From Pseudomonas cichorii (GTDB lineage Bacteria > Pseudomonadota > Gammaproteobacteria > Pseudomonadales > Pseudomonadaceae), in assembly GCF_015471405.1 (NCBI RefSeq), contig NZ_BLVZ01000011.1:124001-188000 (forward strand): a stretch of 64,000 bases of DNA. The letters run 5' to 3'. The translations under genes and the position numbers were made by a program. Shown in pieces: positions 25,272-33,410 of this stretch. Each line of letters starts with the position of its first letter. Within the stretch, counting starts at the first letter, position 1. Below the pieces are notes generated by a model. That model was not told the origin of the DNA. It did not search any database and saw only the letters and a list, made by a program, of their open reading frames with translations.

Positions 25272-25284
25272 TGTGATCCCGCAT

Positions 25285-25310
25285 CCCCCGGCTGCACTGG
25301 CATTCGGGGG
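25285..25310. terminator. Hairpin between convergent gmd and rmd
   Basis: CCCCCG pairs with CGGGGG across a 14-base loop in the 47-base gap. There is no T run, so it may be a weak terminator or a transcription pause site. Confidence 0.45.
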
Positions 25311-25318
25311 ACAGGCGA

Positions 25319-26278
25319 TCAGCGAGCCTCTTTTACCTCGGCACGCCAGTAATCCAGCAGCGTGGCGAGGGTTTCCTGCAGGTCGATACCGGGTTGCCAG
25401 CCAATGGCATTACGGATGGCCGAGTTATCACCGACTGCACTGGGAATATCAGAAGGACGCATCCGCTGCGGGTCTTCACCAACTTCGATATCTTTCGAGC
25501 TCATTGCCAGGAGCATGTCGAGCATCGTCTGGATCTTGCGCGGCTGGCCGCTGCAAATATTGAAACAGCGCGGATAGTCGCCGTCCCTGTCGGCCAATTG
25601 CAGTAACGCGACGTAGGCATTGCAGACATCGCGCACATCAAGAAAGTCGCGCTCGGCCTGCAGATTTCCCACCTTCAATAACGGCGGCTGTTCGCCAGCC
25701 TCGACAAGTGCGATCTGCCGGGCAAAGGATGCCGTGGCAAAGTCGGGCGATTGCTGTGCGCCGATATGATTGAAAGGGCGCACGATAATGCCCGGCTGGC
25801 CTTGCCGGAAGTATTCGTTGACTGCCGCTTCGGCGGCCAGCTTGCTGGCGGCGTAAGGGTTGAGTGGCTGACACGGGCTGCTTTCATTCAGGGGAATCGC
25901 CTGCTTGAAGCTGCCGCCGTAGACCTCCGAAGAGCTGACGAACAATACAAATGCCTTGGGCGCCTTGTTCTGTAAGGCCTGCAACAGGTTGACGCTGCCC
26001 ATGACGTTGGTTTCCCAGGTCAGCAAAGGCTCCTTGAAGCTGGTCGGCACATGCGTAATGGCCGCCAGATGCACCACATGGGTAGGATCGGCTTCGGCAA
26101 TGGCCTGTTCCAGAGCCTCGGCATTGCGAATATCGCATTGCAGGAGATGGTCGGCATGGGAGGGTGCCGGCGAGGTGTTTCCCACCAGGGCAATGACATG
26201 ATGCCCGGCGTCTTGCAGGGTCTCGCATAAAATCTTCCCAACGAAACCGTTGGCGCCGGTAATCAGGATGCGCTGCAT
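25319..26278 (-). CDS. rmd: GDP-6-deoxy-D-mannose reductase
   Basis: A 319-residue extended SDR enzyme that reduces the Gmd product to GDP-D-rhamnose. The N-terminus MQRILITGANGFVGKILCET carries the NAD(P) motif GxxGxxG; the catalytic Ser-Ser-Ser and YAASK motifs are seen in LFVSSSEVYG and NPYAASKLAAE. D-rhamnose is the main sugar of the O-antigen in P. syringae and of the A-band in P. aeruginosa, which fits the wzm/wzt genes at 42.5-44.7 kb. The gene is on the minus strand, convergent with gmd. Confidence 0.9.
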   Translation of the reverse strand: MQRILITGANGFVGKILCETLQDAGHHVIALVGNTSPAPSHADHLLQCDIRNAEALEQAIAEADPTHVVHLAAITHVPTSFKEPLLTWETNVMGSVNLLQALQNKAPKAFVLFVSSSEVYGGSFKQAIPLNESSPCQPLNPYAASKLAAEAAVNEYFRQGQPGIIVRPFNHIGAQQSPDFATASFARQIALVEAGEQPPLLKVGNLQAERDFLDVRDVCNAYVALLQLADRDGDYPRCFNICSGQPRKIQTMLDMLLAMSSKDIEVGEDPQRMRPSDIPSAVGDNSAIRNAIGWQPGIDLQETLATLLDYWRAEVKEAR

Positions 26279-26528
26279 CTTGGGGGCTTCCTCAGTGACT
26301 TTTGGCAAGTAGTGGAGTGTGAAAGGCAGACTTTGCTGCAAGCAGGCTAGCCCGAGTATCCAGCTTTGTCCTGCAATGGGCTGCGCGGGCCAGTATCAGA
26401 GGTTTTTTAGCTATCTAAGTTCAGCACATGCATTTTTCCCATACCGCCGTCCGCTCATTAGACGAAGAGCATTAAGCCTTCTACGCTTCAATTCGATAGC
26501 ACTGAAATCCACTACTCTGGTGTCGCCC

Positions 26529-27842
26529 ATGTTCAATACCAGCTTGAAAAAGGAATTACAGGCGCAACAAGCCGAGTTATCGATGTACCGACAGATGCAA
26601 AGGGGCATGGACGCCCGAATGGTGTCCATCACGGTGGATGCCAACTATCGCATTACTCACGCCAACACCAACTTTCTCAAGATGCTGGGTTATTCCGGCG
26701 AGCAATTGGTGGGGCGCAACATGGACCAGCTCATTCCGCCTTACGTCAAACAGCTCGACTGCTACCGCAACCTTGTGGCGGCGGTGCAAAAGGGCGAGTC
26801 GGCCTTCGACAATTACCGCTTTATCAGGGCTGACGGCAGCCTGGCGTGGATTCGCGCCATGTGGCAGCCGATTCTGGATGACAGCGGCAAACTCCTGGAG
26901 ATCAAGTGCTATGGCTCGGACATCACCCAGACTGTCGAAACCGCAGCCGAGAACTCGGCCTTCATCCAGGCATTGCTGCGCTCTACTGCCGTGATCGAGT
27001 TCGATCTGGGTGGTCACGTGCTGGTCGCCAATGATCAGTTCATGCGAGGCATGGGTTACAACCTTGGACAGATCAAGGGCAAACACCACAGCATGTTTTG
27101 CGACCCGCAAGAGAGTTCGTCGAGCCAGTACAAGGAGTTCTGGGCAACCCTGAACCGTGGCGAGTTCGTTGCCAACCGCTTCAAGCGTATCGACAGCAAT
27201 GGCCGGGTGGTATGGCTGGAGGCGACCTATAACCCGGTCCACGATGCCCAGGGCAAGCTCTACAAGGTCGTGAAATTCGCTACGGTGGTGACGGATCAGG
27301 TCCTGCGTGAAGAAGAGGTCAGCAAGGCAGCCAGTATCGCCTTTGAAATCTCTCAACAAACCGACGTCAGCGCCCAGCGAGGGGCAACAGTGGTCCAGAA
27401 CACCGTTCAGACCATGCACCGGATCTCCGATGAACTGCAATCTGCCTCCTCGGGCATTGAGGCGCTGGGCAAGCAATCACTGCTGATCAGCTCCATCGTG
27501 CAGACCATCGGCGGTATCGCTCAACAAACCAACCTGCTGGCACTCAACGCCGCCATCGAAGCCGCAAGGGCTGGAGAGCAGGGCCGCGGGTTTGCGGTCG
27601 TGGCCGATGAGGTCCGCCAACTGGCAGGCCGAACCAGCGCGGCCACCGAAGAGATTGTCAGCGTCGTGCAGCAGAACCAGACACTGGCTGATGAAGCCGT
27701 GCGCGGTATGGCCAACAGCAGAGGGCAGGCAGAGCAGGGCCTGGCGCTGGCCAACGAGGCAGGCTCGGTGATTGTCGAAATCCAGGAGGGCGCCAAGCAG
27801 GTAGTCGGAGCAGTCGGGCAGTTTGCCAATCAACTGAAATAA
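26529..27842 (+). CDS. Soluble PAS-PAS methyl-accepting chemotaxis protein (BdlA-like)
   Basis: A 437-residue chemoreceptor without transmembrane segments. Two PAS domains (about 25-130 and 150-260, the first with ITHANTNFLKMLGYSGEQL) precede a short MCP signalling domain whose hairpin tip QTNLLALNAAIEAARAGEQG is intact (about 335-355). The signalling arm after the tip is short, as in BdlA of P. aeruginosa, which senses redox or other internal cues and promotes biofilm dispersal. The start at 26529 gives MFNTSLKKELQAQQAEL; the 70 upstream in-frame codons are rich in Arg/Ser and non-homologous. Cofactor (FAD or heme) cannot be read from the sequence. Confidence 0.85.
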   Translation: MFNTSLKKELQAQQAELSMYRQMQRGMDARMVSITVDANYRITHANTNFLKMLGYSGEQLVGRNMDQLIPPYVKQLDCYRNLVAAVQKGESAFDNYRFIRADGSLAWIRAMWQPILDDSGKLLEIKCYGSDITQTVETAAENSAFIQALLRSTAVIEFDLGGHVLVANDQFMRGMGYNLGQIKGKHHSMFCDPQESSSSQYKEFWATLNRGEFVANRFKRIDSNGRVVWLEATYNPVHDAQGKLYKVVKFATVVTDQVLREEEVSKAASIAFEISQQTDVSAQRGATVVQNTVQTMHRISDELQSASSGIEALGKQSLLISSIVQTIGGIAQQTNLLALNAAIEAARAGEQGRGFAVVADEVRQLAGRTSAATEEIVSVVQQNQTLADEAVRGMANSRGQAEQGLALANEAGSVIVEIQEGAKQVVGAVGQFANQLK

Positions 27843-27908
27843 GGTAGTAACAGAGTAACTCGATACAGAAACGGACTTGAGCCACAATGGCACCCTTTAG
27901 TTCATGAC

Positions 27909-27937
27909 GCTGCCCGCATGCCGACGCATCGGGCAGC
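27909..27937 (+). terminator. Hairpin between the PAS chemoreceptor and mltA
   Basis: GCTGCCCG pairs with CGGGCAGC and can extend by a bulged CATG/CAT step. No T run follows, so the assignment as terminator is weak. Confidence 0.35.
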
Positions 27938-27958
27938 CTGTCGAAGGAAAGTCCACCG

Positions 27959-29134
27959 ATGACTCTGTTTTCCAGACAATGGCGTAAAGGTCTGGCGCTT
28001 GCTGCACCACTGACCCTTCTACTCACGGCCTGTGATGTTTCCGAGAAGCCCGCCAAGACCACACCACCTCATACCTCGTACAACAAGGCCACATGGGAAG
28101 CCCTGCCGGCTGTTACTGACAGTGACTTGCAGGCCGGTTTCGGCTCATGGCGCAGCGCATGTACTCGTCTCAAGGCCGATCCGGTCTGGGGCGGCACCTG
28201 TAGTGCGGCAGCCAGTCTGGCCGCAAATGCCAGCGCGACAGATATCCGCGGTTTCCTGCAAGCCAATCTGCAGGTCTACAGCCTGCGCAATGATGGCGGC
28301 AGCGCCGACGGCCTGATTACCGGCTACTACGAACCCATATACCCCGGCAGCCTGACCCAGACCGCACAGGCTACGGTCCCGGTCTATGGCATCCCCGAAG
28401 ATCTGATCGTGGTCAATCTGGACAGCATCTATCCAGAACTCAAGGGCAAGCGTCTGCGTGGGCGGCTTGAAGGGCGAGTGCTCAAGCCTTATGACGACGC
28501 AGCAACCATCAACGAGCAAGGGCTGAATGCGCCCGTGATCGCCTGGCTGACCAACCCGATGGATCTGCAATTCCTGCAGATTCAGGGTTCCGGACGGGTG
28601 AGCCTGCCAGACGGTACGCAAGCACGCCTGGCATACGCCGATCAGAACGGTCGTCCTTATCGCGCCATTGGCCGCTGGCTGGTGGAGCAAGGCGAGTTGA
28701 AGAAAGAAGACGTGACCATGGGCACCATCGCAGCCTGGGCCAAGGCCAATCCGCAGCGCATCCCGGAACTGCTGGCCAGTAACCCCAGTTATGTGTTCTT
28801 CACTCGCAATCCGGACAGCAACGAAGGGCCGCGAGGTTCACTGAACGTGCCGCTGACTGCAGGTTACAGCGTGGCCATCGACCGCAAGGTGATCCCGCTG
28901 GGCAGCCTGCTCTGGCTGTCGACCACACGTCCTGACGGCAGCAGTCTGGTTCGGCCAGTCGCGGCTCAGGACACCGGTGGTGCAATTGCCGGGGAAGTAC
29001 GCGCCGACCTGTTCTGGGGCACAGGAGACGAAGCCGGGCATCTGGCCGGGGACATGAAGCAGAAAGGCAACATCTGGCTCTTGTGGCCCAAGGACAAAGC
29101 CCTGCCTCAGGATCCTGAGCCAGCGCAGAAGTAA
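27959..29134 (+). CDS. mltA: Membrane-bound lytic murein transglycosylase A
   Basis: A 391-residue outer-membrane lipoprotein that cleaves peptidoglycan between MurNAc and GlcNAc, forming 1,6-anhydroMurNAc ends. The lipobox LLTAC places the lipidated Cys at residue 25. The MltA domain (GLITGYYEPIYPGS; LQFLQIQGSGRVSLPDG) and the C-terminal 3D domain with its three conserved aspartates (RPVAAQDTGGAIAGEVRADL, then FWGTGDEA) are complete. The last segment, proline- and lysine-rich, is short. It is followed by a hairpin that overlaps the convergent RES toxin gene. Confidence 0.95.
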   Translation: MTLFSRQWRKGLALAAPLTLLLTACDVSEKPAKTTPPHTSYNKATWEALPAVTDSDLQAGFGSWRSACTRLKADPVWGGTCSAAASLAANASATDIRGFLQANLQVYSLRNDGGSADGLITGYYEPIYPGSLTQTAQATVPVYGIPEDLIVVNLDSIYPELKGKRLRGRLEGRVLKPYDDAATINEQGLNAPVIAWLTNPMDLQFLQIQGSGRVSLPDGTQARLAYADQNGRPYRAIGRWLVEQGELKKEDVTMGTIAAWAKANPQRIPELLASNPSYVFFTRNPDSNEGPRGSLNVPLTAGYSVAIDRKVIPLGSLLWLSTTRPDGSSLVRPVAAQDTGGAIAGEVRADLFWGTGDEAGHLAGDMKQKGNIWLLWPKDKALPQDPEPAQK

Positions 29135-29150
29135 GGTTCTGCGCAGCTCA

Positions 29151-29176
29151 ACCGCCTCGGGCTATCCGAGGCGGTT
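29151..29176. terminator. Perfect 11-base-pair hairpin between mltA and the RES toxin gene
   Basis: AACCGCCTCGG and CCGAGGCGGTT flank the loop CTAT. The loop contains the stop codon of the RES gene (TAG on the minus strand), so the last codons of the toxin and its stop lie inside the stem-loop. No T run follows on either side. Confidence 0.6.
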
Positions 29177-29623
29177 ATCCACCGTGAAATCCAGCTCCTT
29201 CGCCTTGGCCACAAGGGTCTTGAAGGACGAATGCTGCACATTGAGCAGATAGTTGGATTCACGCGGCACGATCACGCTGGGCACTGCCAGTGCCAGGCTT
29301 TGGCCGGAGTCCAGCCACGCATCGCCGAAGGATGCGGTCGAAGGCGGAGCAGGCTCCTCGCGCCAGTCCGGGGGAAGAATGTCGGGGCGCGCCTTGAGGA
29401 TGCGATCCTTGGGAATCTGCAGTTCAAGCATGACGTAGTGCTGAACCATGCTGGAGTTATCCAGATGGACCAGCACTTCCAGCAATGCCAGTGACTCACT
29501 GCCAGCGCAGTACACGCAAGCCCGGCCCTTGCTGTTCCAGCGTCCACCGTAGAGCTTTGCGCCTTCGCCATCGAAAGCCTGGGCCAGCCATTTGCGTTTT
29601 ACCAGACGGTAGACATGGATCAC
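29162..29623 (-). CDS. RES-domain toxin (NAD+-degrading family)
   Basis: A 153-residue RES-domain protein. The three residues that name the domain are visible: Arg28 in YGGRWNSKG, Glu49 in SLALLEVLVH and Ser116 in LAVPSVIVPRESNYLLN. Characterised RES toxins degrade NAD+ and stop growth unless bound by their Xre antitoxin. The gene starts four bases inside the end of the antitoxin gene (29620-29623), the usual coupled layout with antitoxin first. All key residues look intact, so the toxin is probably active. It lies in the accessory part of the window next to mltA. Confidence 0.88.
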   Translation of the reverse strand: MIHVYRLVKRKWLAQAFDGEGAKLYGGRWNSKGRACVYCAGSESLALLEVLVHLDNSSMVQHYVMLELQIPKDRILKARPDILPPDWREEPAPPSTASFGDAWLDSGQSLALAVPSVIVPRESNYLLNVQHSSFKTLVAKAKELDFTVDNRLG

Positions 29624-30069
29624 GCCACAACCCCGTGCTCAAGGCGGCCGATCAGGTCCAGTACGGCCTGGGCTTCGGCCGAAGTCGTGAGCATTTCCAG
29701 GGGCCGACGCTGGCCCATTCCATAGACCGGCTTGGTCAGCCAGCGGCGGGTGGCTTCAATGTCGTCTTCAAACAAATCCAGCGCAGCCTTGTAAATGGCC
29801 GCCAGCCGAAACAGTCGGTCGCTTTCCTCTGCATTGAACTGACGCACTTTAAGGCGCCGTTGCAAGGTTGCAGGGGCGATCCCCAGGTGTTCGGCCAGAG
29901 TCGAGCGATTCAGGTCGGTGTAGTTGGCCAACCGCTCGAATACTTCGTAGGGCAACCCGGCACGCAGGGAGGTATACAACTGAGCGCCACGAGCAGGAAC
30001 GCCCAGCTTTTGCCAGAAATCCTCGTCCTGAACCGGGGCAGGGTAATAGTCGCGAATAGCGAGTGGCAT
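29620..30069 (-). CDS. Xre/MbcA/ParS-type antitoxin of the RES pair
   Basis: A 149-residue antitoxin. Residues 35-75 form a Xre-like helix-turn-helix (YTDLNRSTLAEHLGIAPATL, then QRRLK), and residues 95-149 form the MbcA/ParS/Xre toxin-binding domain (DUF2384), with FEDDIEATRRWLTKPVYGMG and PLEMLTTSAEAQAVLDLIGR. The C-terminus normally plugs the RES active site. As in other RES-Xre systems it should repress its own operon; a candidate operator is at 30094-30112. Cotranscribed with the toxin gene. Confidence 0.9.
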   Translation of the reverse strand: MPLAIRDYYPAPVQDEDFWQKLGVPARGAQLYTSLRAGLPYEVFERLANYTDLNRSTLAEHLGIAPATLQRRLKVRQFNAEESDRLFRLAAIYKAALDLFEDDIEATRRWLTKPVYGMGQRRPLEMLTTSAEAQAVLDLIGRLEHGVVA

Positions 30070-30093
30070 GACAGAATCCTTCCATCTACTGAT

Positions 30094-30112
30094 AGTGACT
30101 AGCTATATCACT
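30094..30112. promoter_or_regulatory. Candidate operator of the RES-Xre operon
   Basis: AGTGA and TCACT form an inverted repeat with a 9-base centre, 25 bases upstream of the antitoxin start, where self-repression would be expected. The rest of the gap up to 30521 is AT-rich; it must hold the promoter of the response-regulator gene, but I see no gene or clear site in it. Confidence 0.35.
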
Positions 30113-30521
30113 TGATCATTGATCTGTCATTCACACCACGGACAGACGGTTGAAAAACACCCGAATCAACAGGAAGTTCATGCTCTTTTTATTGGCGCAA
30201 TATCCAGGAAAAAGCGTCAATAAATCATTATGTCATTGAGGTATATATCAGTTTCGTTGCCCTGCTATATTGAACCTGTGCTGTAGCGTAATCCCATGTG
30301 CGGCAAGGCTTGGTGCAATAAAGCATCATTGATTCATCAGGCTTTCACGAGCACAGTTATTGCATGAAAACCGGAAAGGGAACTATTGGGTTCAAGGATG
30401 TGTGTCGAGGTATCAAAAGGTTTTTTTATTGGCTCCGATCCGGCTCGTTTTCGTGAAGGCAATCGGACGTGTTGATACTCTGCTGCCGTCAGCCTGAAAC
30501 TTTTGTAGTGAGAAACAATGA

Positions 30522-31520
30522 ATGTCCATGATTCCGCTGCTGATTTGCGATGACTCCAACATGGCTCGCAAGCAACTGTTGCGAGCCTTGCCTGAGGACT
30601 GGGGTGTATCGGTCACGATGGCAACCAATGGACTTGAAGGGCTGGGTGCCGTTCGCAATGGATTGGGTCAGGTTGTATTGCTGGACCTGACGATGCCTGT
30701 GATGGATGGCTATCAGGCGTTGGCTGCCATCCGTGCAGAAAACCTTGAAGCCAAGGTCATTGTCGTCTCCGGCGACGTTCAGGATGAAGCCGTTCGGCGC
30801 GTCATGGAGCTGGGCGCGCTGGCCTTCCTGAAAAAGCCCGCCGACCCCGACGAACTCAAGCAGACCCTTGTACGACTGGGCCTGATGGGCGAACCGACAA
30901 AGGTGCCGACCGTCGTTCCTCCACTCAAGGATGGCGTCATCAGTTTCCAGGATGCCTTCCGGGAAACCATCAACGTCGCCATGGGCCGAGCGGCAGCTTT
31001 GCTTGCCAAGGTGCTGGGTGTGTTCGTGCAGTTGCCGGTCCCCAACGTCAACATGCTCGAAGTCGGTGAGCTGCATATGGCGCTGGCCGACGCCCACCGC
31101 GATCAACGCCTGACGGCGGTGTGCCAAGGCTATATCGGCGGCGGTATTTCCGGCGAAGCGCTGCTGATTTTCCATGACTCCGAACTCTCCGACATGTCTC
31201 AGCTCATGCAGCGCAGCTCGCCCGATTATTCGGACATGGAGATGCTGCTGGACCTGTCCACCGTCCTGATCGGTGCCTGTCTGAGCGGGATTGCCGAGCA
31301 GATCGATATCGCCTTTTCTCAGGGCCATCCACAGATTCTCGGAGCTCAGGGCGGGATCGATGACCTGATTCGCGTCAACAGCAAGCGCTGGAAGAAAACC
31401 CTCGCGGTGGAAATCAGTTACAGCGTCGAAGGCCATAACATCCATTTCGATCTGTTGATGCTGTTCACCGAAGACTCGGTCGAACTGCTTACGCGCAAAC
31501 TTGCCTACATGATGAGCTGA
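30522..31520 (+). CDS. Response regulator with CheC/CheX-like phosphatase domain
   Basis: A 332-residue protein with an N-terminal receiver domain (1-120; LICDDSNMAR with the acidic pair, phospho-acceptor Asp in VVLLDLTMPVMDGY, Lys in FLKKPADPDE) and a C-terminal CheC/CheX-like domain (about 145-325). The phosphatase signature E-x2-N is present in FRETINVAMGRAAALLA, so it could dephosphorylate a receiver, perhaps its own or a CheY. The start at 30522 has GAGAA seven bases upstream. The PAS protein gene begins five bases after its stop, so the two form an operon and probably one signalling module. No kinase is adjacent. Confidence 0.85.
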   Translation: MSMIPLLICDDSNMARKQLLRALPEDWGVSVTMATNGLEGLGAVRNGLGQVVLLDLTMPVMDGYQALAAIRAENLEAKVIVVSGDVQDEAVRRVMELGALAFLKKPADPDELKQTLVRLGLMGEPTKVPTVVPPLKDGVISFQDAFRETINVAMGRAAALLAKVLGVFVQLPVPNVNMLEVGELHMALADAHRDQRLTAVCQGYIGGGISGEALLIFHDSELSDMSQLMQRSSPDYSDMEMLLDLSTVLIGACLSGIAEQIDIAFSQGHPQILGAQGGIDDLIRVNSKRWKKTLAVEISYSVEGHNIHFDLLMLFTEDSVELLTRKLAYMMS

Positions 31521-31524
31521 CCCC

Positions 31525-32001
31525 ATGAGCCATATCGATATCAACGAGCTGCATTGGCTATTGGCCGTTACACAGAACATCGATGTCGGCATCGTGGTTC
31601 TGGATCGGGATTTCCGGGTGATGGTCTGGAATACCTTCATGGAGAACCGCTCCGGCGTGACACCGTACGAAGCGACCAGCAAGACCTTCTTCGAGCTGTT
31701 CCCCGAGGTCAACCAACAGTGGTTCAGCAAGAAGGTCGAGAATGTCGTGACCCTCGGCACGCCCGCCTTCACGATCTGGGAGCAGCGGCCTTATCTGGTG
31801 CGTTTCAAGAACTATCAGCCCATTACCGGGCAGGAAGAGTTCATGTACCAGAACACGACGATGTTTCCGCTGCGTGCGACCAACAACGAAATCAACCAGA
31901 TCTGTCTGGTGATCTACGACGTGACGGATGTGGCCACCAACCGGCATCAGTTGCAGGCGGCGCTCAAGCAACTCTCCGACAGCAAGCCTGCAAACGGGTA
32001 A
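31525..32001 (+). CDS. PAS-domain protein paired with the response regulator
   Basis: A 158-residue protein made up almost entirely of one PAS domain (about 10-135; NIDVGIVVLDRDFRVMVWN at its start and INQICLVIYDVTDVATNRHQ at its end), then a short helix. There is no output domain, so it must act by binding a partner, most likely the receiver-CheX protein encoded five bases upstream or a remote histidine kinase. Ligand unknown. Confidence 0.85.
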   Translation: MSHIDINELHWLLAVTQNIDVGIVVLDRDFRVMVWNTFMENRSGVTPYEATSKTFFELFPEVNQQWFSKKVENVVTLGTPAFTIWEQRPYLVRFKNYQPITGQEEFMYQNTTMFPLRATNNEINQICLVIYDVTDVATNRHQLQAALKQLSDSKPANG

Positions 32002-32091
32002 GCATCACAAGGACAAGGGCCGCCATCAGGCTGCGGCCCGCCTCCTGCTCGTGCTAGGATCGCGATTTTTCCGGTGACGTTCAGGGACATC

Positions 32092-33348
32092 ATGCGACCT
32101 CAATCCACACTCACTGTTTTGCCTGTCGAGCACCCTCTGGTCGGGCGCGTCAGCCCGCCGGGCTCCAAATCGATCACCAACCGTGCGTTGCTGCTGGCTG
32201 GCCTGGCAAAAGGGACGAGTCGCCTGACCGGCGCCTTGAAGAGTGACGATACGCGCGTCATGTCCGAAGCCCTGCGCCTGATGGGCGTGCAGGTCGACGA
32301 GCCGGATGACAGCACCTTCGTGGTCACCAGCTCCGGCCACTGGCAGGCCCCGCAACAAGCGCTGTTCCTGGGCAATGCCGGCACCGCGACCCGTTTTCTG
32401 ACGGCTGCACTGGCCAACTTCGAAGGTGAATTCATCGTCGATGGCGATGAGTACATGCGCAAGCGCCCGATTGGTCCGCTGGTCGATGCCTTGCAGCGCA
32501 TGGGCGTGCAGGTCAGCGCACCGACCGGTTGCCCGCCAGTCACGATCAAGGGCCTGGGCGGCCTGTCCGCCGGGCGTATCGAAATCGACGGCAACCTTTC
32601 CAGCCAGTACGTCTCGGCCTTGCTGATGGCTGGCGCCTGCGGACAAGGCCCGATTGAAGTGGCCCTGACCGGCAGCGAAATCGGCGCACGCGGCTATGTG
32701 GACCTGACCCTGGCGGCGATGAAAGCCTTCGGCGCGGAAGTCGAGGCAATTGGCGATGCGGCCTGGAAAGTCTCGGCCACCGGTTATCAAGCCACGGATT
32801 TCCATATCGAGCCTGACGCTTCGGCGGCCACTTACCTGTGGGCGGCCCAAGTGCTGACCGAAGGCAAGATCGACCTGGGTGTCGCCACTGAAGAGTTCAC
32901 CCAGCCCGATGCACTGGCCAGCCAGATCATCGACAGCTTCCCGAACATGCCGGCCGTGATCGACGGTTCGCAGATGCAGGACGCAATCCCGACGCTGGCG
33001 GTGCTGGCAGCGTTCAACAACCATCCTGTGCGCTTCGTGGGCCTGGCGAACCTGCGGGTCAAGGAATGCGACCGTATTTGCGCGCTGTCCCACGGGCTGT
33101 GCGCCATCGCACCGGGGCTGGCGGTAGAAGAGGGTGATGACCTGCTGGTGCATGCCAACCCGGCATTGAGCGGCCAGACCGTCGATGCGCTGATCGACAC
33201 CCACTCCGACCATCGCATCGCCATGTGCTTCGCTCTGGCGGGCCTGAAAATCGCGGGTATCCGTATTCTCGATCCAGACTGTGTAGGCAAGACCTATCCC
33301 GGTTACTGGGCAGCGCTTGAGTCGCTGGGCGTGCAGATCGAACGCTAA
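32092..33348 (+). CDS. aroA: Stand-alone 3-phosphoshikimate 1-carboxyvinyltransferase (EPSP synthase)
   Basis: A 418-residue EPSP synthase joining shikimate-3-phosphate and PEP in aromatic amino acid synthesis. Key parts are present: PPGSKSITNRALLLAGL (substrate Lys-Ser), LFLGNAGTATRFLTAAL (PEP loop), EYMRKRPIGPLVDAL and NLRVKECDR. In E. coli AroA the PEP loop reads GNAGTAMRP; here Met is Thr and Pro101 is Phe. Pseudomonas genomes also carry an AroA domain fused to prephenate dehydrogenase, so this is probably a second copy; the other is outside the window. The ATG at 32092 has AGGGA just upstream and is preferred to a GTG six codons earlier. Confidence 0.92.
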   Translation: MRPQSTLTVLPVEHPLVGRVSPPGSKSITNRALLLAGLAKGTSRLTGALKSDDTRVMSEALRLMGVQVDEPDDSTFVVTSSGHWQAPQQALFLGNAGTATRFLTAALANFEGEFIVDGDEYMRKRPIGPLVDALQRMGVQVSAPTGCPPVTIKGLGGLSAGRIEIDGNLSSQYVSALLMAGACGQGPIEVALTGSEIGARGYVDLTLAAMKAFGAEVEAIGDAAWKVSATGYQATDFHIEPDASAATYLWAAQVLTEGKIDLGVATEEFTQPDALASQIIDSFPNMPAVIDGSQMQDAIPTLAVLAAFNNHPVRFVGLANLRVKECDRICALSHGLCAIAPGLAVEEGDDLLVHANPALSGQTVDALIDTHSDHRIAMCFALAGLKIAGIRILDPDCVGKTYPGYWAALESLGVQIER

Positions 33349-33352
33349 AGCC

Positions 33353-33399
33353 CTTCGCGAATGAATTCGCTACACCGTGGGGAATTCATTCGCGAAAAC
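33353..33399. repeat. Inverted REP-like pair
   Basis: CTTCGCGAATGAATTCGCTA and GGGGAATTCATTCGCGAAAA face each other between the convergent aroA and chrR-like genes. The right arm has lost part of the GGAGCG flank. Confidence 0.8.
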
Positions 33400-33410
33400 G
33401 ATATTTCGCT

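Noticed and set aside
27909..27937. Hairpin before mltA as a regulatory RNA
   Set aside because: It is a simple stem without alternative fold or conserved loop that I can recognise, so I list it only as a weak terminator.
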